Part shown: positions 8,392-16,214 of the stretch, piece by piece
How positions within the stretch are numbered: position 1 is the stretch's first letter
Layout: each line of letters begins with the position of its first letter
Assembly (NCBI RefSeq): GCF_009363755.1
Contig: NZ_CP045417.1
Location: forward strand, 2,604,001-2,668,000
Length of the DNA stretch: 64,000 nucleotides
Reading direction: 5' to 3'
From: Halomonas sp. THAF5a
Lineage (GTDB): Bacteria; Pseudomonadota; Gammaproteobacteria; Pseudomonadales; Halomonadaceae
Position numbers and translations under genes: made by a program
The notes under the pieces: model-generated
Databases searched by the model: none
Seen by the model: the letters and a program-made list of their open reading frames with translations, nothing else
What the model was told of the DNA's origin: nothing

Positions 8392-9774
8392 TCAGCGTGC
8401 TGGTTTCTTCAAGTAGTAGGACTTGGGCCGCGTCAGGTTGTGGTAGCCGATCACCGAGAGGCTGCCGCCGCGCCCCGTCTCCTTGCAGCCGGTCCAGCAC
8501 AGGCCCGGGTCGAGGTAGTCGGCGCGGTTCATGAACACGGTGCCGGTCTCGATCCGGTCGCCGACGCGCTCGGCGCGCGCGAGATCGGCGGTCCAGAGGC
8601 TCGCCGTCAGGCCGAAGCGGCTGTCGTTCATCAGCCGGATCGCCTCCTCGTCGCCGCTCACCCGCATGATGCCGACCACCGGGCCGAAGCTCTCGTCGCG
8701 CATCACGCGCATCTCGTGGGTCACCTCGGTGAGGATCTGCGGGGTCAGGTAGGCGCCGCCATCGTCGGCGGGCTTGCGGGCGACGTGGGCCCGGGCGCCG
8801 GCGGCCAGGGCCTCGTCGATCTGGGCGCGCACCTCGGCGGCGAAGCGCACATGGGCCATCGGCCCGATGTCCGTGCCGGGGTCCAGCGGGTCACCCAGGG
8901 TGTAGGCCTCGACCACCGCCACGGCCCGCTCGACGAAGGCCTCATACAGGGACTCGTGCACGTAGATCCGCTCGATCCCGCAGCAGCACTGCCCGGAGTT
9001 GAACATCGCGGCGTCGACCAGGGTCGCGACGGCGGCGTCGAGATCGGCATCCTCCATGACGTAGCCCGGGTCCTTGCCGCCGAGCTCCAGGCCCAGCCCG
9101 GTGAAGGTGCCGGCCGCCGCCTCTTCCATGGCGCGCCCGCCGCCCACGGAGCCGGTGAAGTTGACGAAGTCGAAGGCGCGCTCGGCGATCAGGGCGGAGG
9201 TGGTGTCATGGTCGAGGAAGACGTTCTGGAACACCGCCTCGGGCACGCCGGCGGCATGGAAGGCGCGCGCCATGCGTTCGCCCACCAGCAGGGTCTGGGT
9301 GGCGTGCTTGAGCAGCACGCTGTTGCCGGCGATCAGCGCCGGGGCCACGCAGTTGATGGCCGTCATGTAGGGGTAGTTCCAGGGCGCCACCACTAGCACC
9401 ACGCCGTGGGGCACGCGCTTGATGTAGCGCTTGACGGTGGCGTCCTCGCCCACCGCGATATCGGCCAGCGCCTCCTCGGCGATGGCCGCCATGTGGCCGC
9501 CGCGCTCCTCGACGCCGCCGAACTCGCCGCCGTAGCGCACCGGACGGCCCATCATCCGCGCCAGCTCCGGCACCACCTCGTCGTTCATCGCCCCGAGCGC
9601 GGCGATGCCGGCGCGCACCAGGTCGATGCGCTCCTGAAGGGGCCGGTCGGCCCAGTCGCGCTGCGCCGCGCGCGCCCGGTCGGCGGCCTGCCGAGCGGCC
9701 TCGGTCGAGAGCGCGTCGCGCTCGGCAAACACCGACCCGTCGATCGGCGAGATACATCTCAGCGTATGACCCAT
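8392..9774 (-). CDS. NAD-dependent aldehyde dehydrogenase
   Basis: 460 residues of the ALDH superfamily, oxidising an aldehyde to its acid. Landmarks are VAPWNYPY (129-136), FTGSVGGGR (206-214), catalytic Glu in LELGGKDPG (E230) and catalytic Cys in NSGQCCCG (about C264). The ATG at 9774 has AGGAGAGG just upstream; much longer open frame exists upstream but overlaps the ligase gene and lacks family similarity. It lies 35 bases downstream of a glutamine-synthetase-like gene and upstream of an iron alcohol dehydrogenase, a layout that suggests successive alcohol-to-aldehyde-to-acid oxidation of a gamma-glutamylated amine, as PuuC does in putrescine catabolism. It is somewhat shorter than PuuC (about 495). 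Confidence 0.9.
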   Translation of the reverse strand: MGHTLRCISPIDGSVFAERDALSTEAARQAADRARAAQRDWADRPLQERIDLVRAGIAALGAMNDEVVPELARMMGRPVRYGGEFGGVEERGGHMAAIAEEALADIAVGEDATVKRYIKRVPHGVVLVVAPWNYPYMTAINCVAPALIAGNSVLLKHATQTLLVGERMARAFHAAGVPEAVFQNVFLDHDTTSALIAERAFDFVNFTGSVGGGRAMEEAAAGTFTGLGLELGGKDPGYVMEDADLDAAVATLVDAAMFNSGQCCCGIERIYVHESLYEAFVERAVAVVEAYTLGDPLDPGTDIGPMAHVRFAAEVRAQIDEALAAGARAHVARKPADDGGAYLTPQILTEVTHEMRVMRDESFGPVVGIMRVSGDEEAIRLMNDSRFGLTASLWTADLARAERVGDRIETGTVFMNRADYLDPGLCWTGCKETGRGGSLSVIGYHNLTRPKSYYLKKPAR

Positions 9775-9809
9775 GGTCCTCTCCTGTTGCTGCCCGCTCG
9801 TCGCCGGCG

Positions 9810-11189
9810 TCATGAGCGCTCGAAGCCGCGCGCCACCTCGTAGTCGGTGACCACCCGGGCGAAGTCCTCGAGCTCCACCTCGGCGGCTCGGGCGTAGTGA
9901 TCGATCACCGCGTCGCCCATGGCCTCGCGAAGCATGGTCGACCCGACGAGGGCCTCCCGGGCATCGCGCAGGCTCTGCGGAATCAGCCCCGACGCCCCCT
10001 CGTAGGTATCGCCCTCGGCGGGCGGCGGCAGCGCCAGCCGCTCCTCGATGCCCTTGAGGCCGGCGGCCAGCTGCCCGGCCATGGCCAGGTAGGGGTTCAG
10101 GTCCGAGCCGCCGATGCGGCACTCGATGCGCACCGCGCGGGAGCCCTCGGCGCAGAGACGAAAGCCCGCGGTGCGGTTGTCCACCGACCAGACCGTGCGG
10201 GTGGGCGCGAAGGACCCCTTCTGGAAGCGCTTGTAGCTGTTGACGTAGGGGGCGAGGAAGTAGGTGATGTCGGGCGCGTACTTCAGGAGCCCGGCCAGGT
10301 AGTGCTGCATCAGCGGCGACATGCCGCGCGGCTCGGCGTCGTCGAAGAAGGCCGGCGCGCCCTCTCGCCACAACGACTGGTGGATATGGGTAGAGCTGCC
10401 GGAGTGGTCGTGGTGCCATTTCGGCATGAAGGTCACCGCCCGCCCCTGCTGCCAGGCGACCTCCTTGGTCGCATGCTTGGCGATGGTGTGGTAGTCCGCG
10501 GTGTCCAGCGCCCCGGCATAGCGGATGTTGAGCTCCTCCTGCCCCGCTCCGGCCTCTCCCTTGGTGCCCTCCACGGGAATGCCCGCCGCATGCAGGTGGT
10601 TGCGCAGCGGGCGCAGCACGTGCTCCTCCTTGGCGGTCTGGAAGAGGTGATAGTCCTCGTTGTAGCCGCTGATCGGCTGCAGGTCGCGAAACCCCTCCTT
10701 GCGCAGCTCGTCGATGGGCTTCTCGAACAGGAAGAATTCCAGCTCGGTGGCCATGATCGCCTCGAGCCCCAGTCGCTGCAGGCGCTCGAGCTGCCGCTTG
10801 AGGATGGCCCGCGGCGCGTGGGGTACCGGCTCATGGGTGTGGTGGTCCAGCACGTCGCAGAGCGCCATGACCGTGCCCTCGAGCCAGGGCACGGGCCTGA
10901 GCGTCGCCAGGTCCGGCTTCATGATGTAGTCGCCGTAGCCCGCCCGCCAGGAGGTGCTGGCGTAGCCGTCGGGCGTCTCCATCTCGAGGTCGGTGGCCAG
11001 CAGGTAGTTGCAGCAGTGCGTCTCCTGCCAGCCGTGCTCCACGAAGTGACGCGCGTGGAGTCGCTTGCCCATCAGCCGTCCCTGCATGTCGACGAGGCAC
11101 ACCAGCACCGTGTCTACCTCGCCGCTGTCTACCTGGGCCCTCAGGGCCTCGAGAGCCGCGAGCGCCTCCCTCTCCAGCGCATTGGTCAT
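9810..11189 (-). CDS. glutamine synthetase-like gamma-glutamyl-amine ligase
   Basis: 459 residues with an N-terminal beta-grasp (about 22-110) and a C-terminal GS catalytic domain. Motifs include ATELEFFLF, GAGQEELNIRY, HHDHSGSSTHIHQSLW and VDNRTAGFRL, all typical of the glutamine synthetase fold. Divergence from GlnA and clustering with oxidising enzymes point to the PuuA/IpuC/GlnA4-type group, which link an amine to the gamma-carboxyl of glutamate with ATP. The gene follows the TRAP binding-protein gene and precedes the aldehyde dehydrogenase gene. Because the operon includes an alcohol dehydrogenase, an amino alcohol such as ethanolamine is a reasonable guess, but nothing in the sequence names the substrate. 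It is clearly different from the second GS-like gene at 16215-17582. Confidence 0.85.
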   Translation of the reverse strand: MTNALEREALAALEALRAQVDSGEVDTVLVCLVDMQGRLMGKRLHARHFVEHGWQETHCCNYLLATDLEMETPDGYASTSWRAGYGDYIMKPDLATLRPVPWLEGTVMALCDVLDHHTHEPVPHAPRAILKRQLERLQRLGLEAIMATELEFFLFEKPIDELRKEGFRDLQPISGYNEDYHLFQTAKEEHVLRPLRNHLHAAGIPVEGTKGEAGAGQEELNIRYAGALDTADYHTIAKHATKEVAWQQGRAVTFMPKWHHDHSGSSTHIHQSLWREGAPAFFDDAEPRGMSPLMQHYLAGLLKYAPDITYFLAPYVNSYKRFQKGSFAPTRTVWSVDNRTAGFRLCAEGSRAVRIECRIGGSDLNPYLAMAGQLAAGLKGIEERLALPPPAEGDTYEGASGLIPQSLRDAREALVGSTMLREAMGDAVIDHYARAAEVELEDFARVVTDYEVARGFERS

Positions 11190-11272
11190 ATCTCGGCTTC
11201 CTTACTCGATCCCGATGACGGGGCCTCGGGCCCCAGTGCCGTGCCCCGGCGAGTGCCGGGGCACGGGGCGAC

Positions 11273-12325
11273 TCACGCCTCGCCGTAGCGGTAGGGGCGG
11301 CCGGCCTTGCGCATGTCGGCGTTGTACTGCTTGAAGATCTCGACCACCCGGGCCTTGGTCTCGGACTGGGCGGCGATCTCGTCCCAGAACACCTGGGCCG
11401 CCTCCTCCACCTGGTCCCACTCGGCATCGGGGATGGAGGTCAGCTCGAGCTTCTCGCCATGGACGCGCAGCCGCGCCTCGCCGCCCCAGTACCAGTGCTG
11501 GCGGTAGTAGTGGGACTGCTCGCAGCACACCTCGAAGAGCAGCCGGAGGTCCTCGGGGAGCTCGTTCCAGCGCTCCATGTTGACGAAGAAGTGGCCGATC
11601 CAGGCGCCCGAGATGTTATTGGTCAGGAAATAGTTGGTGACGTCGGCCCAGCCCACCGTGTAGTCCTCGGTGATGCCCGACCAGGCGATGCCGTCGAGCT
11701 CGCCGGTCTGGACGGCCACCTCGATGTCCTCCCAGGGCAGGGTCACCGGCACCACCCCGAACTGGGACAGGAAGCGTCCCGCGGTGGGGAAGGTGAAGAT
11801 GCGCTTGCCCTCCAGATCACTCAGGCTGCGGATCGGCTCCTTGGTGACGAAGTGGCACGGGTCCCAGGCCCCGGCGCTGACGTGCTTGACGCCCACCTTG
11901 GCGTACTCTTCCTCCCAGATCTCCTTGAGCCCGTACTGGTGGAAGAGCACCGGCACGTCGAGGCTGTAGCGCGAACCGAAGGGGAAGTAGCCGCCGAAGA
12001 CGGTGACCTCGGTGGGCGAGGCCATGGAGTCGTCGTCGGACTGCACGGCGTCGATGGTGCCGCGCTGCATCGCCCGGAAGAGCTCGCCGGTGGGCACCAG
12101 CTGATCGGCATAGTAGAGCTCGATCTGCATGCGGTCCCCGGCGATGCGGTTGAACAGGTCGATGGCCGGCTTGGCGACGTGCTCGGCCAGGGCCGCGCCG
12201 GCGTAGGTCTGCATGCGCCACTTGATGGTGGGCTCGGACGACGACTGGGCCATGACCCGAGAGGCCAGAGGCGCGATGGCGGCACCGGCCGCGGCGTTGA
12301 TCAGAAACTTGCGTCTTGTTGTCAT
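11273..12325 (-). CDS. TRAP transporter solute-binding protein (DctP family)
   Basis: 350 residues. The N-terminus (TTRRKFLINAAAGAAIAP) is a twin-arginine signal, so the folded protein is probably exported by Tat to the periplasm. The remainder shows DctP features such as ELYYADQLVPTGELFRAMQRG, and SDLEGKRIFTFPTAGRF. It captures a small organic acid or similar ligand and delivers it to the DctQM membrane pair. The ATG at 12325 is preferred over an upstream in-frame start because the RRKFL motif follows it and CAGGAGAG lies six bases upstream. It is encoded downstream of dctM, separated by 144 bases containing two palindromes. The ligand is not evident; clustering with two amine ligases suggests a nitrogenous compound. 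Confidence 0.9.
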   Translation of the reverse strand: MTTRRKFLINAAAGAAIAPLASRVMAQSSSEPTIKWRMQTYAGAALAEHVAKPAIDLFNRIAGDRMQIELYYADQLVPTGELFRAMQRGTIDAVQSDDDSMASPTEVTVFGGYFPFGSRYSLDVPVLFHQYGLKEIWEEEYAKVGVKHVSAGAWDPCHFVTKEPIRSLSDLEGKRIFTFPTAGRFLSQFGVVPVTLPWEDIEVAVQTGELDGIAWSGITEDYTVGWADVTNYFLTNNISGAWIGHFFVNMERWNELPEDLRLLFEVCCEQSHYYRQHWYWGGEARLRVHGEKLELTSIPDAEWDQVEEAAQVFWDEIAAQSETKARVVEIFKQYNADMRKAGRPYRYGEA

Positions 12326-12414
12326 TGTGTCGCTCTCCTGGTGGTGATACCGGATGGTGCGTGGTGGCGGCCTCTGATGAGGCTCTCGTTGTGGTGGCTG
12401 GCGCAAGGTGACTC

Positions 12415-12428
12415 GGCCGTCGACGGCC
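12415..12428. repeat. 14-bp perfect palindrome in dctM-dctP gap
   Basis: GGCCGTCGACGGCC is a perfect palindrome about 90 bases upstream of the dctP start. It could be a protein-binding site or chance in GC-rich DNA. Confidence 0.45.
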
Positions 12429-12448
12429 CGGCCACCGTGCCCCTCTCT

Positions 12449-12476
12449 GTACTGATCCCCATACTTATATCAGTAC
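12449..12476. terminator. intercistronic inverted repeat at the end of dctM
   Basis: GTACTGAT and ATCAGTAC form a perfect 8-bp inverted repeat around a 12-base loop and overlap the dctM stop codon at 12470-12472. It is unusually AT-rich for this region. It may act as an mRNA processing or stability hairpin that sets the level of the binding protein apart from the membrane subunits. Confidence 0.45.
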
Positions 12477-13792
12477 CCATAAATGTAGCCCGGAAGCCAG
12501 AGCGCGATCTGCGGAAAGAGCATCACCAGGCTCAGGGCGAGGGTCATCACCAGCACGAAGGGCAGGATCGACCGGTAGATGTCGCGAAGCCCGATCTGGG
12601 GCGGCGCCATGGCGCGCATCAGGAAGAGGTTGTAGCCGAACGGCGGCGTCATGTAGGCGATCTGGGTGGTGATGGTGTAGAGCACGCCGTACCAGATCAG
12701 GTCGAAGCCCAGCGCCTCGACCAGCGGCACGTAGAGCGGCGCCACGATCACCAGCATGGCGGTGTCGTCGAGGAAGGTGCCCATGACGATGAAGCTGAGC
12801 TGCATCAGGATCAGGATCATCCAGGGCGAGAGCCCCAGGCGCTCGGTGAACAGGTCCTCGATCGCCTTGACCGCGCCCAGGCCGTCGAAGATGGCGCCGA
12901 AGGCGAGCGCCGCCAGGATGATCCACATGAACATGCAGGAGATGGCGAGGGTCTGGCGCACCGAGACCTCGAACACCCGGCGCGTCATGCGCCCCTTGAG
13001 GATGGCCGCCAGCAGCGCGGTGGTCGCCCCGACGGCGGAGCTCTCGACCAGCGAGGTCCAGCCCTTGACGAAGGGCACCATCATCACCGCGAAGATCATC
13101 AGCGGCAGCAGCCCCGCGCGCAGCAGGCGCAGTTTCTCGGCCCAGGAGACGTCGCGTTCCTCGACGGGCAGCACGGGCCCCAGGGAGGGCTGCAGGCGGC
13201 AGCGCACGTAGATGTAGAGGATGAAGAGCGTCGCCATCATCAACCCCGGCAGCACCCCGGCGAGCCACAGCTGCCCCACCGGCTGACGGGCGATCATGGC
13301 ATAGAGCACCAGCACCACCGAGGGCGGCACCAGGATCCCGAGGCTCGACCCCGCCTGGATGACGCCGGTGACCATGATCTTGTCGTAGCCCCGGCGCAGC
13401 AGCTCGGGCAGGGCGATGGTGGCGCCGATCGCCATGCCGGCCACCGACAGCCCGTTCATCGCCGAGATCAGTACCATCAGCCCGATCGTGCCGATGGCGA
13501 GCCCCCCTCGCACCGGCCCCATCCAGACGTGGAACATCCGGTAGAGGTCGTCGGCGATGCGGCTCTCCGAGAGCACGTAGCCCATGAAGATGAACATCGG
13601 CAGGGTCAGCAGCGGGTACCACTTCATCAGCTTCATCGCCGAGGAGAAGGGGATGTCGACCCCGCCGGTGCCCCACAGCAGCACCCCCGCCAGGGCGCCG
13701 ACGAAGCCGATCGCGCCGAACACGCGCTGGCCGGTGAACAGCATCAGCATCATCGAGCCGAACATCACGATGGCGATCATCTCGTAGGGCAT
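12470..13792 (-). CDS. TRAP transporter large permease (DctM family)
   Basis: 440 residues of highly hydrophobic sequence with about 12-13 membrane segments, the size and pattern of DctM. Typical blocks are GMAIGATIALPELLRRGYDK, PSVVLVLYAMIARQPVGQLW and FLDDTAMLVIVAPLYVPLVE. It is the sodium-coupled transport subunit working with DctQ and the periplasmic DctP. Its start codon overlaps the dctQ stop in TGATG, indicating translational coupling. The order Q-M-P, with the binding protein last, differs from the common P-Q-M order. Confidence 0.95.
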   Translation of the reverse strand: MPYEMIAIVMFGSMMLMLFTGQRVFGAIGFVGALAGVLLWGTGGVDIPFSSAMKLMKWYPLLTLPMFIFMGYVLSESRIADDLYRMFHVWMGPVRGGLAIGTIGLMVLISAMNGLSVAGMAIGATIALPELLRRGYDKIMVTGVIQAGSSLGILVPPSVVLVLYAMIARQPVGQLWLAGVLPGLMMATLFILYIYVRCRLQPSLGPVLPVEERDVSWAEKLRLLRAGLLPLMIFAVMMVPFVKGWTSLVESSAVGATTALLAAILKGRMTRRVFEVSVRQTLAISCMFMWIILAALAFGAIFDGLGAVKAIEDLFTERLGLSPWMILILMQLSFIVMGTFLDDTAMLVIVAPLYVPLVEALGFDLIWYGVLYTITTQIAYMTPPFGYNLFLMRAMAPPQIGLRDIYRSILPFVLVMTLALSLVMLFPQIALWLPGYIYGY

Positions 13793-14388
13793 CAGTCGAT
13801 CACCCCGCGCAGTCGGCCGATATCACGAAAGAACTCGGCGAGGGCTTGAAGGATCATCAGCAGTACCCCGAGGCAGAGAAGGGTCTTGATCGGCCACAGC
13901 CAGGGCCGCCAGGCCGTCGGACTGCGCTCCAGGAAACCGAGGGCCTCCCCCGCCGCAGACGGCCCTTCGGTGACGAAGGTGGCGACGAGGTCGAGGAAGA
14001 AGCGGAAGGGCTCGTCGCCGAAGTAGCCGAGGGAATAGGCCGTGGACACCAGCCCTCCGTAGAGCAGCACGCCAAGGTAGAAGGCCAGGAAGCAGACCGT
14101 GATGGCGTCGACCCAGGCCTTGGTCCTCGGGCTCCAGTCGCCGTAGAAGAGGTCCATCCGCACGTTGGAGCCCAGCTGGATCGAGTAGGGGCCGCCCAGC
14201 ACGAAGTAGGCGACCATGACGAACTGCGCGGTCTCCAGGGTCCACATCGAAGGGGTGAGGAACGCCTTGGAGGCCGACGACCAGAGCAGCACGCCGATCA
14301 ACACGAAGATCAGGTACATCGCCATGCGCCCGATGGCGCGGTTCATGGCATCGATGGCACGGATGTAGCCGAAGATGACCCTAGGCAT
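13792..14388 (-). CDS. TRAP transporter small permease (DctQ family)
   Basis: 198 residues with four predicted membrane helices: about 16-40, 50-70, 92-115 and a C-terminal one near 160-185. This matches DctQ, which bridges the large permease and the binding protein. Family features include FLTPSMWTLETAQFVMVAY and the block NVRMDLFYGDWSPRTKAWVD. It overlaps the upstream amidohydrolase gene by eight bases and dctM by one base, so the run is one operon. The protein is slightly longer than many DctQ proteins because of an extended loop around residues 120-150. Confidence 0.92.
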   Translation of the reverse strand: MPRVIFGYIRAIDAMNRAIGRMAMYLIFVLIGVLLWSSASKAFLTPSMWTLETAQFVMVAYFVLGGPYSIQLGSNVRMDLFYGDWSPRTKAWVDAITVCFLAFYLGVLLYGGLVSTAYSLGYFGDEPFRFFLDLVATFVTEGPSAAGEALGFLERSPTAWRPWLWPIKTLLCLGVLLMILQALAEFFRDIGRLRGVID

Positions 14389-15178
14389 CAGCTGCGCCCT
14401 CCCCGAGGCGGAACGCGGGCCCGAGGCTCGCCAGCGCCGGCGCGATCAGGAGGCAGAGCTCGCCGGCGATGGCGCGCTGCGCCTCGGCGGTCTCCAGCAG
14501 GTCGTTGCGCACCTCGATCATCACGTTGGCCAGGCCCTGGCCGATGCCGTGCACCTTGAGGGAGTGGGTGACCCCGTCATCGGGACCGTAGGGGTCATTG
14601 CGCCGGATGCAGCGGTGGGGTAGGCGATGCGCCTCGGCGAGCATCGCATCGGCCAGGCGCCGGTCGGCATCGTGGAGGATACCGATCTCGACCTCGCGGC
14701 GCTGGCCGTGAAAGCTCGGCGTGAAGCTGTGGACGGTGATCAGCACGCCGGGGATGGCGCGCGACCGGCGCTCGGCCAACACCTCCGTCACCGCCTCGCA
14801 GAACGGGCGATAGACCGCCTCGACCCGGGCGGCGCGCTCGGCCGCGTCGAGGTTCCGATTGCCCGGCACATCGATCACCTCGACCCGCGCCGGCATGGCG
14901 CTCTGCGCCTCGGGGGGCCGGTTGCAGTCGTAGACCAGCCGCGAGACGCGACTCGCCACCAGGGGGGCATCGAGGCGCTCGGAGAGCGCCAGGGCCACCC
15001 CTCGGGCACCGGGATCCCAGGCGGCGTGGCTGAACCGATGGGCCGGGTCGAGGCCGAGATCCCGATAGCCCGAGGGGATATGGTGCGAGGCGTGCTCGCA
15101 CAGGATGACCACGGGGCCGTGGCCTTGCCGGTGACGGATCTCGACACTCGGGGATGAGGGTTCGCTGACGCTTGACAT
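14381..15178 (-). CDS. N-formylglutamate amidohydrolase-family protein
   Basis: 265 residues of the FGase family (zinc amidohydrolases that include HutG2, which frees glutamate from N-formylglutamate). Conserved parts seen are VILCEHASHHIP (E and H as likely metal ligands), LITVHSFTPSF, and NDPYGPDDGVTHSLKVHG followed by GLANVMIEVRNDLL. No other histidine-degradation genes are nearby. As the first gene of an operon with a TRAP transporter, a GS-like ligase and two dehydrogenases, it may instead hydrolyse a gamma-glutamyl amide, the job PuuD does in putrescine catabolism; that is inference. The ATG has GGAGGAG upstream, and a strong promoter lies about 25-55 bases upstream. Confidence 0.85.
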   Translation of the reverse strand: MSSVSEPSSPSVEIRHRQGHGPVVILCEHASHHIPSGYRDLGLDPAHRFSHAAWDPGARGVALALSERLDAPLVASRVSRLVYDCNRPPEAQSAMPARVEVIDVPGNRNLDAAERAARVEAVYRPFCEAVTEVLAERRSRAIPGVLITVHSFTPSFHGQRREVEIGILHDADRRLADAMLAEAHRLPHRCIRRNDPYGPDDGVTHSLKVHGIGQGLANVMIEVRNDLLETAEAQRAIAGELCLLIAPALASLGPAFRLGEGAADA

Positions 15179-15203
15179 CTGGGCTCCTCCACGCTCCTGT
15201 AAA

Positions 15204-15233
15204 GATATAGACGCGCAAAAGTCAGTGTGTCAA
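15204..15233 (-). promoter_or_regulatory. sigma70 promoter for the amidohydrolase-TRAP-ligase operon
   Basis: Reading the minus strand: a perfect TTGACA at 15233-15228, an 18-base spacer and TATATC at 15209-15204. Transcription would start near 15196, about 18 bases before the amidohydrolase ATG. The AT-rich patch stands out from surrounding GC-rich DNA. It also sits in the promoter region of the divergent RpiR gene, a natural place for RpiR control. Confidence 0.7.
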
Positions 15234-15299
15234 TATTTCTTCAGACGCCGTATCAGCTCGGCTTCGCCACGCGCCTCGGCGCCTGGAGACGGCGACCCA

Positions 15300-16205
15300 A
15301 TGCGGCCTATCGGGAAGGAAAACGCCGTGACGACCCTCAACTCCGGCGCCACCGTGCGCGCCCTGATCCGCCAGCACTACCCGGACCTGACGCCGTCGGA
15401 GCGCAAGTTCGCCGACGCCCTGCTGGACAACTACCCCGCCGCAGGACTCGCCTCGATCACCATCGTGGCGAGCAACGCCGGGGTCTCCTCCCCCACCGTG
15501 GCGCGGATGATCAAGAAGCTGGGGTTCAAGGGCTATCCGGAGTTTCACAGGGCGCTGCTGGGCGAGCTGGAGGCGAAGGGCGTCGGGCCCACCCAGCGGC
15601 GCGACAACTGGTCGGCGGAGGCGCCGGAGACCCATCTGCTGAACCGCTTTACCCAGGCGGTCACCAGCAATCTGCAGCTGACCTTCTCGCACATCGAGAC
15701 GGCGCGCTTCGATGGGGCGGCACGCCAGCTGGCCGAGGCCGACCGACACCTCTACATCGTCGGCGGGCGCATCACCCAGGCGCTGGGCGACTATGCCTTC
15801 ACGCACTTCCAGGCGGTGCGTCCCGGGGTGACCCATCTGACCTCCTCCTCGGGCACCTGGCCACACTACGTGCTCGATATGCAGCCGGGGGACACCCTGC
15901 TGATCTTCGACATACGGCGCTACGAGACCAACCTGCAGCGCCTGGCAGAGATGGTGAAGCAGCGTGGGGTGGCCATCGTGCTGTTCACCGACCAGTGGGG
16001 CTCGCCGATCGCATCGCTGGCCGACTTCACCTTCCATTGCTGGGTCGAGATTCCCTCGGGCTGGGACTCCAACGTCTCGATCATGATGCTGCTCGAGACC
16101 CTGATCGCCGCCGTCCAGGAGCAGCGCTGGCCCGAGGCGCGGGAGCGCTACGAGCGACTGGATGCCCTGTTCGACATGACCCACTTCTTTCGCAGGTTCA
16201 ACTGA
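15300..16205 (+). CDS. RpiR-family transcriptional regulator (HTH + SIS domain)
   Basis: About 300 residues: an N-terminal RpiR helix-turn-helix (LTPSERKFADALLDNYPAAG, then VASNAGVSSPTVARMIKKLG), followed by a SIS sugar-phosphate-like domain (about 135-275, YIVGGRITQALGDYAFTHF). RpiR proteins sense a metabolite through the SIS fold and usually repress neighbouring genes. It is divergent from the seven-gene amine/TRAP operon and convergent with the PuuA-like gene, so it most likely controls one or both. The start is uncertain: ATG at 15300 has a poorly spaced GGAG, while GTG at 15327 follows GGAAGGAAA at good distance and would give 292 residues. In-frame codons upstream of 15300 lie in the divergent promoter region. 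Confidence 0.85.
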   Translation: MRPIGKENAVTTLNSGATVRALIRQHYPDLTPSERKFADALLDNYPAAGLASITIVASNAGVSSPTVARMIKKLGFKGYPEFHRALLGELEAKGVGPTQRRDNWSAEAPETHLLNRFTQAVTSNLQLTFSHIETARFDGAARQLAEADRHLYIVGGRITQALGDYAFTHFQAVRPGVTHLTSSSGTWPHYVLDMQPGDTLLIFDIRRYETNLQRLAEMVKQRGVAIVLFTDQWGSPIASLADFTFHCWVEIPSGWDSNVSIMMLLETLIAAVQEQRWPEARERYERLDALFDMTHFFRRFN

Positions 16206-16214
16206 GCGCCACGC

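Noticed and set aside
7179..9774. DMSP cleavage (ddd) genes, because DddB and DddC are also an iron alcohol dehydrogenase and an aldehyde dehydrogenase
   Set aside because: No dddD, dddT or dddR is present, and the genes are embedded with amine ligases and a TRAP transporter.
11459..13849. Long plus-strand open frame across dctP and dctM
   Set aside because: It is antisense to three TRAP features with strong motifs, and its sequence (His/Gln/Gly-rich) shows no domain.
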